From positions 24,612,058 through 24,676,057 of the forward strand of contig OZ005689.1 in the NCBI GenBank assembly GCA_963930775.1: a stretch of DNA of 64,000 bases. Reading direction: 5' to 3'. Every line of letters begins with the position of its first letter. The first letter of the stretch is position 1. This stretch comes from Cliona cf. orientalis (Eukaryota > Porifera > Demospongiae > Clionaida > Clionaidae). Shown here piece after piece: positions 11,801-24,442 of this stretch. The position numbers and the translations under genes were made by a program. A model generated the notes under the pieces. It was not told the origin of the DNA and searched no databases. It saw only the letters and a program-made list of their open reading frames with translations.

Positions 11801-12500
11801 CATTATTATTCATATCAATTTATATAGACAGGAGAGACAGCGTTACTACTCCAACCGTCAACGTGATGTAGAAAAGCCCCGAGAAGTGCTATCCATAATT
11901 ATTGACGGAATTGATCAAAACAAAACGAATGTTCTTCATATGATCCGTACCCCCAAGACCTGCCAAAATCTATGGAGTCTTCGAACTCACTTAACTGGAA
12001 ATTTAGTACATGGTCGAGCCGATTTTTGGCCCTTTTCACGGCCTTCCCACGATTGTAACTTAACAATAACAACACTGCTAATAACACTTCTTGAGCTCGG
12101 ACAGAAAGATGGTGTGATACCTCCTAGGCTTCTTTTGGAGTTTGATAACTGTGTGCGTGAAAACAAAAACAAGTACGTGATGGGATTCATGGCCTGGTTG
12201 GTGAAAATGAAAATTTTCACGGACGTAAAATATTCAGTGTATTCAATATTATGTTGTAAAGCCAAATAGTTTGGGACAACAGTAATGACAAGCAACATGC
12301 AGTTGATAATGTGATCAACACAGGGATAAATATTTACCAATGCATGCAGATCAAATTAGTTCCCTTATATAGTGAAGAATTTCTGGCTCTACGGTGTTTA
12401 TTAATTTAAAACTTATGAAATTCATTAATATTCTGAAAGGTGGTTTCATATTATCCTCAAACAATATTCCTCGATTCCCACTTAAGTTAATAGATCAATT

Positions 12501-12697
12501 TACCATAGATCGGGATATTTTCGCCGGTAAATATTTCGCTTGTAAATTTTTCGCGTAGTCTAAATTTCGTTGCCAGACTTTAGTGACCAAAATACGTATA
12601 GGTCGATATACGTTACACAAATGTTTCGTGTTTAATTTTCATCGGAAAAGATAATCAACAAAAAATGTTAACGGTGAAAATTTCGCGATCTATGGTA
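12501..12697. mobile_element. MITE, 197 bp, TA-flanked
   Basis: TIR TACCATAGATCG at the left, with CGATCTATGGTA at the right. It has AT-rich inner repeats around TTTCGC and lies in an intron of the DUF7869-like gene. Similar in style to 53872-54062. Confidence 0.7.
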
Positions 12698-13343
12698 TTC
12701 CTGCCAATGTGGATGATTGGTAGATGATTTGTCTAGGGAGTGTTGTAATTCGGGTGATGATATTTCTATGTTGGTTTACTCAGTAATATATCATGTATTT
12801 GTGAACATGTTGCAGATTGAAATGGGATTTTTAATGGTGGGGCATACTCACGAGGATATCGATCAAAGCTTTAGTTGGTTATCAAGACTGTTAAGAAAAG
12901 TAGATTCCCTCACCATAACAGGTACTACATATTACTATTATGCCTAACCATATTCTCAAAAATTTGATAGGTATTTAACTACATTGCAGATATGGAACAG
13001 CAAATCAGTCTGTTGCTGGTGTTCTGACCCTTAGTTATGTTTTTGATGTTCGAAGCTGGATTGGTCCTTGTTTAGATGATATCATGTACCACACAACTCC
13101 TCATGTCTTCTTGTTCAAACGAGGGAGAGATGAAAACGCTGAAATGTACTACAAGCATTGGTCTAGTGACCCCTGGACTCCTGAGGAAGGATTACGCCTT
13201 CTCAAGGTAATTTTTTGTAATCGTAAATTAAGGAATTTTCTAGCAATATAGGTGGTGGAGCACGTTAACACTAACAGTACAATATTATTATTATATTATT
13301 GTTTGCAAATCTGTAATGCAACTTCAATAGTAGTAACTACATG

Positions 13344-15978
13344 CAGGGCTCTCGATAACGTTTTCACTTGTACTGTCAAAATACCAGTGTAAACCTAAGT
13401 TTATATACAGAATTTATCCTGTCAATGACATCGTGACCCATACAAATACTCGTGGTGATTTTCATGTTCACAATTGGACAAAATTAATCTCTTTAATTCA
13501 TCACTTGTGCATGTGCATGGGGTAATGATGTTTACACTGTGTAGATTGGTGACACACCAGAATGTAATTAAATAAGTGAACCACACATGAGACAAGGTAG
13601 TGTAAACTATAGTGATACACAAGTAAACCACACAAGAGAGAGAGAGACACAGACAGACATGAGAATGTCGGATTTTCACTGTCAGATGATGACTTCCTCT
13701 TCAGCTTGAACTCGAGTAGAAGCTGAGGTGGTTGGCTGTGCACGAGAATCCCTGCGGTTGACTCTACGTGTTTTATCAGACAACCAGAGTTCAACAGCAC
13801 GACTAGAATCCCATTGACTAAGAGAAGGGCCCTCTGCATTGATTCTCAGCAGGTATTCGAGTGTGTCCTCTTTGAGGCATGTCCGTCGATTAGTCTTTAT
13901 GAGTTTTAGGAGAGAAAAAACCCTTTCGACCTGGCCATTGGCAATCGCAAGGCAAAACAATAATTCTACCACAGCCAAGAAATTGCTCCATTTCTTTGAA
14001 TCAAAGGCATTAAATAATTTCCACCAAACTACCTTGTAATCATCTTGCACAAGGTTAAGATACTGCTTTGAATAGTCAACTATGTCATCCCACTCTTCCT
14101 TAACTAAGGACCGATCAACACCAGCTCTATCCAAAGGAAGACGAAACCACTGACACATTATACTATTTAAAGCAGTATAGCCAAACGAAGAGTCATCACA
14201 ACGCTCCCAACCATGAGTAGAAAGAATAGTTATTGCATTAATAAGCAATTCTAATTCACTGGCTTGGGACTTCAAGCGCTTCAAAAGACAAGCCTCAATG
14301 GCTTCTACACACTGGATACGATTAGATTTAATGTAATCGATAGCTAGCTCATACCTGTTTATCTCTGCTGATTGGTAAGTGACAGAAGTGCTGTCATCGT
14401 CCTGCTGAGCTCTTTCCAACACCTTTACAGTCGGCAATTCTTCAAATAAAGCTGCTTTGATCTTATCCATTGACCGTTTAACCTTTAGCACGCACTCGAT
14501 GGCTCGTACCACACAGTTCATCTTGTTGAAGAATCTTGCAGAGCATGGCTATTGGTTTCAAAAGGTCATGGAAGAAAGCACACCCTATGAGGAACTTCGA
14601 ATCTCGCCATTTCAGCAGGTAGCCCTTCAATTTTTGTCTGTCAGTGCTTCTAATACTGCGATCCTCAGTCATAGCAGCAAGATGGCATAGGTATGCACCA
14701 AACCTGTCAACCAATCTCCCCAGTGCGGCTACTTTATGAGCTACAAATCTAGTACCACAAGCACGGAGTGGTCGGCTTCCCCCTTGTGCTGGCATATCAC
14801 TGGGCTCCAAACACGCTCTCAGTTCCTCCACCACTGTCTCCAATTCGCGGCATTTCTTGGGAGATTTTTCGTACATAAATAGACCTGCAGGAGAAGCTCA
14901 TCAATAGATGCAAAGAACGTAGTTTTCAAAGCATCTTTCAAAGATAATTCCAGGCGATGTCCTAAGCACCAAAATACGGTCACCCATGGTACAGCTTCCT
15001 TGAGAAAGCCCTTCAGACCGCCATCTGCCATGTTAGCATTAGTGCCATCGCAACCAAAGCCAATGAGCTTCGACTCCCAGTCAGCTGCTCCCATGTACTC
15101 CACAGCTTTCTTTACACAATCAAAGAGACCTTGGCCACTTCCACTGCTAAGGTGCCTCACCATGAAGAATGAATCGCGGATGTGTACCTTTCCATCTTGG
15201 GAGTATGGGTCGAAGTGCAGAACGAGAAACGGCTCCTCTTCGATGTTCCCAGCATCAGTGCTTCCATCTGCCTCTAAGCTAAAGAATTTGGAACGGGAAA
15301 GAGCTTTCATCAGCTGCTCTTGCAGGTCACGAGCGATAAATTCCACAAAGGTAGCGCAGCTACGATCATTCTTGTACCCTTGTCCCAAGTCAACACCATG
15401 CCTTTCCTCCAGTTCGCACAGGGTCTTCATCTTAGTGAATGCCAGCATTTCCCTGGCGATCGTATAGGCAATGTCGAACTTTCGTTTCGTTTGTTCACGC
15501 GTTGTAGTGTCCATGGATGAGCGGAGCAAGGCAGCTGCGATCGGAGAATACTCGGTGATATCGCTCGCGTGTTGTTTTTTATGGAGCATCATGGCGCGAG
15601 CGTGCATATCAGTAGCTGCGTGATCCTTGAACATGGAGGTTCTAACGTTCGTTGTTCCGTCAATGAAGGCAGAACGGTAGTTACACATTGAAGTTAGCTT
15701 GTCTTGAACTGCGAGCAGACTGCGCACCTCAGAGAAACACAACGATCAGTCTCGAACCTTAGCCATACAGTCGTATTCAGTGCACGATCGTTATCAACGA
15801 TCCATTTCTCTACCGTTTTTCGACAAACAGCTCGCTTCTTAGTTGGTGGACCTTCATTCAGGATGTCACACGCAGCCATTGTGTCCGGACAACACTACCG
15901 ATCAACACTAACTCTGCCTGTACACTATTAAATTTTGACCGGAAATTGTCCGGTTGTCGAACGTTAATTCGAGCACTG
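13344..15978 (-). mobile_element. hAT transposon, ~2.6 kb
   Basis: Ends are CAGGGCTC-TCGATAACGTT on the left and, in reverse complement, CAGTGCTCGAATTAACGTT on the right, both typical hAT CAG-type termini. The coding region lies on the minus strand between them. The flanks show only a weak repeat (TACATG / TACGTG) rather than a clean 8-bp duplication, consistent with age. It is inserted in an intron of the surrounding transposon gene. Confidence 0.75.
13682..15879 (-). pseudogene. hAT transposase (ZNF862/KIAA1586-like), three frameshifts
   Basis: Starts at ATG 15879 with a basic, cysteine-containing N-terminus (CVSLRCAVCSQF), possibly a degenerate zinc finger. The catalytic region shows FFSLEADGSTDAGN and GFGCDGTNANMADGG, where acidic residues of an RNase H-like fold are expected. 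The C-terminal dimerisation region includes ANGQVERVFSLLKLIKTNRR. It ends at 13682. The frame shifts near 15705, near 14850 and near 14510; otherwise the chain is continuous. The long plus-strand ORF at 15000-15467 is its shadow. Family assignment is from motif memory and is solid for hAT, moderate for the subgroup. Confidence 0.85.
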
Positions 15979-16130
15979 TACGTGGGTACAATATGTAGTA
16001 ACTGCTGCATTGTTTATGATGCAGGAAATGTCAGCTGATCATCCTAATCTAGTGAAGCCCTCATTGGATAAAGTTGATCTCCCTCGTCTTTGCAGTGACA
16101 TCAAGAAGTACACACAGGGAAAAAATCAAA

Positions 16131-16566
16131 ATTCTATGTACACATTTTGCTGTAATTGTGTTGTAATTTGGTCCAGAATACTAAAATTTTACAATGAAGC
16201 ATTTGCAACATAATTGTACCACTACAATCCATGACATTGTATTTTTTACTACTATTTTAAAATTGTGTAGAAAGTGTATCATAAAATACAACGTATTTGC
16301 AAGCAATGTTATCGCTCAATAAGGAAGCTATTGCTATATATTATTATGTCATACTTAATTTACTTGCCCCACCTACATGTAATCAACCACACCCACATTT
16401 TTTAGGTCAGAAAATATGAAAGGAATGACATTGAATGGTTAAAACACAGGAAATGTGTGAATACAAAGCAACTATGACCTAAGGAAAAAAAAGCTAGCAG
16501 CTGCTATAACAGTAAATATTGCTACTCTACAGATACCAATAGTACAGTTGTACGTAGCAGAATCCA
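16131..16566. other. no gene seen
   Basis: AT-rich DNA with no repeats recognised elsewhere in the window. Confidence 0.4.
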
Positions 16567-16762
16567 CTATTTTCCAACTAAAATAATGTTTTCCTTCTCT
16601 AACCCTCCTTCCTTTGTTAGTTCGACCAGCTGTTCCTTCACCACTTCATTTCCAAACATTACCAATGCACTGCAAAAGCTCTTGTCTTTAGGTATCTCTG
16701 TAAGACCGAGATCCGTTGCCTCCTGGATCACATGACACAGTCGCAACTTCCTCCCGTGACGT
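16567..16762 (-). CDS. isolated terminal exon, unknown gene
   Basis: After the acceptor TTGAATACAG, one frame is open for 64 codons to TAG at 16567. It has a protein-like composition (e.g. RHGRKLRLCHVIQEATDLGL and FGNEVVKEQLVELTKEGG). A candidate first exon (17195 to 17115, starting MNVKIEQELNF and ending at the donor AAG/GTGAGC) lies upstream inside a TIR element, but its phase 0 does not match this exon's reading frame, so they may not belong together. No family recognised. Confidence 0.35.
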
Positions 16763-16807
16763 CTGTATTCAATACAAAAAATAAATAAATTTATGTCAAA
16801 ACTAAAA

Positions 16808-17473
16808 TGTGACCGGATTTGGGAAAACCCTCCGTATGGGATCCGCGCGCGATTCGCGCAATGCGCGTTTTTAGTAGCTCAGGTCGAAATTTGTCAAAGT
16901 CCAGATTTTGTCATATACATGTCGAACAACCCTTCTTCTAACTGTTGCCGTCTTCTGCGGAGGCTAGTCGTGCTGTACGAAGGCGAAATAAGCCTTCATT
17001 TTGACCCACCTAGTCGGCACAACCGCCGTACACGGAGCCCATTGCTATGGGCGGAAATTAGAATTCTCTACCTAGATACAGCTATATTCATCGATCTACT
17101 GTACGTTCGCTCACCTTTTTAGCTTCTTGGGCATCTAAGAACAATAGTCTGTCGTTGTCAACGAAATTCAACTCTTGCTCGATCTTTACGTTCATTTCAA
17201 ATGGCTCCGCCCAGGTCCATTTAATTGATTTCCGGGTCACGCATAGTATGCGGAAACGCCATACGCGTGCATAGCAACGCCTTTAGACCGTAATTTCTCG
17301 ATTATTGGGGGTGTGGCGTGATTGCAAACAAAGCGCTGTATCTCCACAACCAAGCACACGATCAGGCTAAGACTTGAACGCGGGTTAGTTGTACGGTAGA
17401 GCTTATCAACCATGCATCAAACTCAATTTTCTGAAAAAATCCCATACGGAGGGTTTTCCCAATTCCGGTCACA
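16808..17473. mobile_element. TIR element, 666 bp
   Basis: Ends are near-identical inverted repeats of about 35-40 bp starting TGTGACCGGA(T/A)TTGGGAAAA and continuing CCCTCCGTATGGGAT. No clear target duplication. It carries a short candidate exon (17115-17195, minus). No transposase inside. Confidence 0.75.
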
Positions 17474-17876
17474 AATTCCTATAATATTACGTCATAAACA
17501 TCACTTAGGGGGGGGGGTTGATGGTTAAATTCAATCGTGAGGTACACAAGATGCATGACCACTCATGCCAGCCGATAAAACATTGCTAGAGTGCTGGATG
17601 TTATTGACTGGGCAGATGAATCTTAACCATACATATGCACACATCTACATCATAAACTAACTACTATTATGGCAGGAAACTTACGAGGGAGAACAGAGAA
17701 CACCACATGAATTTTGTGGTTGGTGAGCTACCCATGAAAAGTTTTCTCCACCAAATTTTTAGGAACCTATATTGATTTAGCATTGTACATGTACGAAAGC
17801 TCCCATTATAGAAATCACAACTTACCAGGCCTAGATCACTCAAGATAGCTAGATTCTTCTTAACATTCTCTGCACG

Positions 17877-18287
17877 TTAAAGTTCATAATCACATCTGGA
17901 AGGTGCTGGCAGTCCTCCGTCTTTCTCTTGCTTTTCATTTTCCTTCTCTTTTTCCTGAAAATTAACATTTGCATGAGATTATTACGAAAATAAGTATCAT
18001 GCATATAATAATATGCGTAAACTTTCGCCTGGAGAAATTAAAAGGGGAAACTATTATGTCCAGTGTAATTGTTGCATAGAGCATAATATGGCAACCTTCA
18101 CCACATTTTTCAACCACAAAGGTAACTGGGCTTGGCAAAAATATTTTACATAGCCTAGCGAAATTTCCACATATGCAGTACTAGCTATTAACATACGTAC
18201 ATTAAGATTGATAGATTTGCCACGCTTAGATGTTCTCTGCTTTCCATTAGTGACTGCTGTTGCTCGGCGAGTCTGCATATCATACAT
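17877..18287 (-). CDS. small two-exon ORF, 54 codons, basic/charged
   Basis: Exon one 18287-18201 (29 codons) ends before the donor GTACGT. Exon two 17954-17877 follows the acceptor TTAATTTTCAG and ends in TAA. Both are in phase 0. The product is rich in Lys, Glu and Arg (QRTSKRGKSINLN; EKEKENEKQEKDGG), perhaps a nuclear or disordered tail. The upstream ATG is close to another acceptor-like ATGCAG, so this could instead be the 3' end of a longer gene. Unknown function. Confidence 0.35.
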
Positions 18288-18624
18288 GGATCACAATTTT
18301 AGTTTAGGGCCTACATACGAATAATAATACGGGATGGGCGGGGCCGAAATTATTTCACGGGTTACGGTCAAAGTACACAAGGCGAGTAGAAAAGAAGTTA
18401 TGCACCTATCATTGTAATGCCCCACTACCCCCCTCCCGGGCGCTAGTGGGGTCAACATAGGGGGATTGACGTAGAAGTCCACGCCCCATACAGGGACATT
18501 TGACATTTCCGTTTTCTTGGCTGCGCATGCAAATATACGGAAATATGGTCACGTGTGAACGAATCTTCTCGAGCTCGATCTATATCTAGCATGTGCTCAG
18601 CTCAGAAGTGCTAGTGAACGCGAA

Positions 18625-21600
18625 ATGGCGGCGTTGTCGAAGCAGGTACTCGTTCGCTTGGGAGCACACAGCCGAGTGATAACGCTCGAAAATGACAGCG
18701 ATTTACGATTGAAAATTCGTTCTACCTTTGCTGATCTTCCACAAGTGGTGAAGGCGTCAAAGTTTGTCGTACAGCTGAAAGATGAAAATTGGTTCGGAGA
18801 ATTTGTCGATTTGAGAGAGGGCCAAGAGATACCCGATCGCAGCGTAGTAAATGTGATACCCCAGGTAAATAAAAATGGGAGTCATATTTGGCTCAGTAGT
18901 TTTTTTTTATGAAGTATGAAACAACCCATAGGTTGATGATGCGTACCCCGAGGTGAATACTCCACAACCTGACAAGAATGTGGTTGAAAATGATGGGGCA
19001 AAGGTGAGTGCGAATGTTAAAAAAATTAATGTGCACATGCATTTATACGTATGTTTAATATAGGGATCTAAATCAGTGGTCAAGACGAGTGATGCTAGTT
19101 TACGTGTACACTCACATCAGGTGAGTAGCTAGTTGGGTTGCACTTGTAATATAGTTCATTTACAGACCACAAGGTTTGATATGGCTCTTTTTTAAACATG
19201 CAGGTGCAATCGAAACTGTCCGTCTCCAGTGGAGGGCTACAGTTTTCCATAGGAGATCAAATAGTAGGTGTCGGTGAAGCTGTGTAATAGCGTACTTCTA
19301 TTGGGTGGTATGTACAGTAGGGGGAATACATAGTAGCTGACCTGTGTACAGGTGAAGTGCTGGTATTGTGCATCTTGTAGCATAATTCAATTAGCCATTG
19401 CAGGTGTGCACTACTCATACTATTTATGCCCAATACCTAGTAATTTTATTTTATTTGCAGGATGAGGGAGGCCAAAATAAATTGAGTGATGAATATATTC
19501 GAACCAGGGCAATGATTTATGGCCGTCAACCAGGAAAGAAAATGACCCCGTACTATGAAGAAATGAACAAATCAGCATATGAACTGGCTCTCGAGGACCC
19601 AAATCTCCTTTTATCGAGGCAGGAGTTAGTGAATAGTGCTCGCACTAAAGTGAATGAAGTGTACAAGTTCAAAAAAGGGAAAAGCCGATCCAAACAACAA
19701 GAAGGTAGTTCTAGTAGTCATGTTCCCAAACGACAAAAAACTACAGAAAGCATAAGGGCACAGCATATTGGTGAACTCGAGGAGGATATAAAAGATATAA
19801 ATGATCAACTTCAGTTCAAGGAAAAAAGAAGAGAGCAGGCTGAATTAGCCAGGAATTACAAACTGTGTGACCAATTGACAGAAGAGATGAGTTCATTGAA
19901 GAAGCAAAAGAGGGAACGTGAAGAAGAGCTACGCTTGTGGAAGAGAAAGCAGCAGCAAGGGAGCTGGTACAAAAAGAGGTCACGGTTATCAACGAGCACT
20001 TCTGATTCTGATATTGAACAGCATTCACGATCTAGTACAACAGCTCCATCTACTCCTCAGTCTTCAAGAGGCACCTCTCCTTACCAGTCTGTAACCCCTT
20101 CACCAGCAGAAGACAGAATACAGAGCTTGACAGCGGAATCTCCTCTGTCCTCCTTGTCTTGCCATTCATCTGCACAAGAGTCGGAGTGTATTCATCGCAT
20201 AGACACCAATACTCTCTCCCAGAACCCCAACGTAGAGTCTCCAATTGAGCTGTTGCATACAGATCATGCACTTCAGTCAGCTGATACTCCAATAATGGAC
20301 CTTATTGATCTCACGGACTCTGAAAATTCTCATGAATTGTCTGCATCCACCCCTGGGCCAGTAGTGGATTTAGCAGGACCCTCTGCATTCCAAGTTCAGC
20401 TTCCTATTCCTATATCAGCTAATCTTCCACGCAATGGTGAAGTTGAGCAGAAAATTTTATCTCCTGTGATCATAACCGGCTCTAGCCCACTTGCCAATGT
20501 TTCCAGTAGCATATCAAGTGCTCAAGCGCTTTCAACTTCTTCAGCTTCCACAGATCTCACTGATTCCCACAATGTATCCTCACCCACTTCCAATCAGTCC
20601 CCCATTGGTGAGCAGTCCGATGGGCTGCATTTTGTATAGGGCCTCCTCAGTCATCCACAGAACTGGGGAGGCCTAACAGTGAACTTGTGAATCTGTACAT
20701 AACTAACTGTAGAAAAGGATTGTGTGATAACTATCAACAGAAAGTATCAGATACAGTTTATGTGTCTCTCTTAAATATGCCGTTAAGCACGTACGTTCAA
20801 GCTTGTAGAGCATATTGCGTATGCTATCACAAATCTCCTTGTGTATCATGTGAGGCAATGTTGCGTGTTGCTACTTCGGTCTTATCTCGGGGTTATCTCT
20901 CTCTGTCATATGCTTTTAGCATAGTATCTCCTGGTGTGAAATACACTGCTGAGAAAGCTCGGCGAAAACTACTCCAAATGCCCTTAATTGCCATTTGTGT
21001 TGGCTCTCCTGCCTCTGGCAAGTCTTTTACTCTACTTCTTGAGCGTTTCCATGGGGTTGACTACTCGAAAATAAGCTTGGTTCTACAAGGGATGGTCAGC
21101 TCATTCAAAGACCAAAATCACCTTATCTTGGAGAAGGCTTGTGTAAAAATGCTTGTCAGCTTGGCACAGACTGATCGTGAGCGAGAGTGTATAAAATATG
21201 CAATCGTTAAAGCTTCTGGCATGACTGCTACTTGTGCTCGGCGTAAATATGGGTTTGAGCGTATGACAGAACGCACCGCTCGAGTTGAACATGCTATAGT
21301 TGAAGTGGAGAAAATTCGTGAAACAATTGAAGATATAGCGAGGATTCAGGACACAGCATTATTGGCCAGCTTTGGGATTCAGCCAGAGAGCTGTAGCTCA
21401 GAAGACGAATCGTTTGATTGTGATGATCGTACAATGTGTGGTGGGTGTGAACTCTCTGCTTCTGTGCTTGATTTGTGCAAACAAACTCTTGTGCAGTCAA
21501 ACTGCAACTGGTTTGAGCTCATGGAAGTTTTAGAGTCTCAGTTTGACAGTGACGCTGTTGATATATCAGAGAAATTTTTTTTTCAGGTGTCAAATCTTGA

Positions 21601-24442
21601 ATTCACAGAGCATCAGATTAGTCTTATCACTCAGTCTAAAGAGGCTTATACTGCTGCACAGAATGACACGTATGACTTGGAGAGAGCTGCACGGATTTTA
21701 AATGGATGTGTGGTTAGTGAATCTGAAAGTGATGATCCTGAGGTGTTTGCAAAATTGAAAGAACCTCTCAGTGAACAAGGATGTATGCTTATATCGAAAC
21801 GCAGGAAGGCTATTCGTAGAAGAGCAAGAAGAAGCAGAGCAAAGGCTATAGCAGAAAGGAGACTTCTTTCAAAGAAAAAATCTGATAGATGCAGCAAAAT
21901 TCTGTCTGAATGTAAAGATATCGGAAAGGTAATTGAAAAGTTTGTATCCGATCACAATGTTGGTGCCGATCAGTGGCGACGTACGGGGGTCCTGACGTTT
22001 GATGGGAATTCACATCTACCGCAAAAAGTAACATATGAGAGCATTCGTCGTCACCTTCAAGATGTTTACAAGCGTCACTTCTCTTATGGAACAGTTGTTC
22101 AGCTTTGTGTGCCGCGAAATAAACGACGTATGTCCTCAAAGCGTTATCGTGGAGTAGCTATGGTTACCACCAGACGCGCCCGTAAGGGTTTCACACTAAA
22201 GTACAACCCGGACGCACACTGGTCTGCTGCTTTTTATCGGGGACTGGGTACAATTCAGCTCAGAGATGGCCGAAACATGGTCCTAATCAATCGTGATGAT
22301 GCATCAGGCTTTCGTCTGGACACGCTTACAACATGTAAGCAGTATGCACAGCCAGTAGTAAAAGGAAAGGATATCTTAACAACTCGTACTGACTATGTGA
22401 ACAAGTATCCTTCTACCCTCCAGACCACGTCATACAATTTCACTGGTACAGATACCACAATGGAAGTTTGTGTTGGAGTTGTAAAAGCACCCTCAACTAT
22501 TCACCCCAAAAATCCATGCCAACATTCTGCTGATCTTGACATGTTAGAAAGTAAAGAGGAGTTGCAATCTGTTTTTATCAACCAAGAAACTGGTGAATCC
22601 AAGATTGTGGACTGTGTGAGAGTTGATGGGGCAAGCGATGAGGGGCCCAGCCACGAAGAGGTTCAGTTTTACTGGACAAGAAGACATCTGATGAAGGGAA
22701 AAGTGGCCACCCTGATCACTACCCGCAGTAGTGGGTCCAGTTATTTGAATCGAGTCGAACTCCAAAACGGGTGCCTTTCTCGAGGGCATAGTGGTACTTT
22801 TATACCATCCACAATAGCTGGTTCATGTATGGATACAGATACTGGTACTGTGAACACCTCCAAGCTAAGAGAAAATATGAACCTTGCTATTGAAGCTTAC
22901 ATCAACAGGGTGAATGGGTGTCCTTGCGGCGAGACGACGATTCATCTCTTTCGGGGAGCAGACTCTACTGAGCAACAGGAGACGCGTGAGAAATTACTTA
23001 TCTTCTTAAAAGGATCTGTTACGAAAAAGAAGCTTCTGCAGACCGAGAATCCTACTTTGTACTCTGAATTTCAGCTAATATGGAATATTCGAGCCAATCA
23101 TATGGTGCCAGGTCTTCCATATTGTATGTATTTCCTCCTTTGTTGCTACAAGAAGGATTGTCCTCATCCACGGTGTCAAGCTGGTCCACCCCTCAATTCT
23201 TTGACGTGGTACCCAGGTGGTCCACTAATTTCCAATCTACCATTTCCTGTTCCTGATCCGCAACGACCATGGGGTAGCACCACATGCTCTAGCTGTGCTG
23301 GTGTTTGCTCAGGCCACTACACAACCTCTTTAGTGGATGTTCTTGACAGCCAAGCAGTTTCAATGGTACCAAAGCCTCCATCTGCAGTTCTTAAACGTTT
23401 GTTCTCCAGTAGTAATGGACAAGTTTCGGATGAGATGGTTGAGAATGCAGCTAGAGAAGTACTTCTACCTCCAGAAGAGTGCAAGATATGGCTGGATCAT
23501 TTGCAAACTGTGATGGAGAACAGAAGGCGAGGAGCCAGGAAAGCTGCAGCAACTAGAAAAGCGAAACAGTCCCAAACAAAGGATAAAGGCAGCAATCCTA
23601 CTCCTACTCGTACCTCGCAGAGCAGTGTGATAACCAAATCTGATGTGAGTGTAAAATACTGCACAATCTCTACTTACAGTGCCCTAGCAGCATGTGGTAC
23701 ATGCATGTGTATTTATCATTCTATTTAAAGTTCCCTAGCTACATGTGGTACATGCATATGTACTCATTCTATTTAAAGTGCCCTAGCTGTATGTGGTACA
23801 TGCATGTGTACTTATTCTATTTAAAGTGCCCTACATGTATGACACAGTGTATTGTGTGTATACACATTCTATTTAATGTGTCCTAGTATACATATACTAT
23901 AATAATTGTGTGTGTATGCACATCATTGTATTAGTTGCAGTATGATACCATATAATATTGTTATGTGCATGTGACCATTCCAAACAAATTTCAAGTCTTT
24001 TCAGAGCAATTTGGATAGTTTATGACTCCCACATACTTTCTCTGCTATCTCTCCGTAATTCCATTCCATGATATCCTTGTGCTAGTGTTGTGGAACTCAT
24101 GATCAGTTTTGAGTATGTGTGTATGTTATGATTGGGTTGTGTGTGTTGAAATAAGGGGGAGCAAATTTTGAGTATAGATTTACCTGATATTGTGCTTATT
24201 TTGTTGTTACAATATCATAGATAAACAGTGGATCTCGCTCGAGCTCTAGAAAAGGAGAGAATGAAGAGGAAGAAGAGTGTTTCTGTGGGAAGTGTGGGCG
24301 TTTGTATGAGGAGGAGACTGAAGTGCCAGAAATATGGATTGAATGTGGATTATGTGGTTGGTGGTTTCACTGTGGGTGTGAGGGTCTCTCAACCCCTCCT
24401 CCACCTGAAGTTGACTATATTTGCCTTCAATGTCAAAAATAA
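18625..24442 (+). CDS. candidate transposase, 1,600 codons, coiled coil and C-terminal PHD finger
   Basis: Seven exons join in phase: 18625-18864, 18932-19003, 19064-19120, 19204-19263, 19461-20607, 20640-23644, 24221-24442 (4,803 nt). Residues 1-80 look like a ubiquitin/PB1-type fold. About 190-330 is a charged coiled coil, followed by a Ser/Thr-rich linker to about 525. The large part has cysteine clusters, a Walker-A-like GSPASGKS near residue 646 (probably fortuitous), a conserved-looking LTFDGNSHLPQKVTYESIRR near 980, and CVRVDGASDEGPSHEEVQFY near 1187. I suggest the acidic residues in the last two blocks as DDE-type candidates. The last 73 residues carry a Cys4-His-Cys3 PHD finger (CFCGKC...CGLCGWWFHCGC...CLQC). 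Similar proteins are, to my recollection, scattered in cnidarians and other invertebrates as uncharacterised proteins. Exons five and six join only if a 32-nt intron is removed. Confidence 0.75.
23690..23885. repeat. tandem repeat, ~64 bp unit, in the last intron
   Basis: Three to four imperfect copies of a unit with GTGGTACATGCATGTGTA and TTCTATTTAAAGTGCCCTA, lying between the donor at 23645 and the PHD exon. Confidence 0.7.

Larger units (their letters stand above)
10018..16130 (+). pseudogene. DUF7869-like transposon gene, multi-exon, frameshifted, carrying a hAT insertion
   Basis: Recognisable blocks in order: an acidic/serine-rich N-terminus from ATG 10018; a cysteine-containing helical block at about 10356-10780; a short exon around 11205-11330 (TKCTFCTLVKNELYKPTT); an exon at about 11830-12230 (VLSIIIDGIDQNKTN, consistent with a catalytic-type acidic motif); an exon at 12717-12921 with VGHTHEDIDQSFSWLSRLL, the signature that made me call DUF7869; an exon at about 12990-13206 ending at the donor AAG/GTAATT; and an exon from 16025 after the acceptor GATGCAG, in phase 0. 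Frame changes are visible near 10345, 10535, 10815 and 11285, so it is probably dead. The intron 13207-16024 contains a whole hAT element. TIRs of this element were not found. Confidence 0.6.

Noticed and set aside
15000..15467. 155-codon plus-strand ORF
   Set aside because: Antisense shadow of the hAT transposase.
13335..15990. 8-bp target duplication for the hAT element
   Set aside because: Only TACATG/TACGTG are alike at the borders; not enough to claim.
20980..21035. Walker-A-like GSPASGKS in the large transposase as proof of an ATPase
   Set aside because: No Walker B or helicase motifs recognised nearby; the context is a cysteine-rich region, so a chance match is likely.
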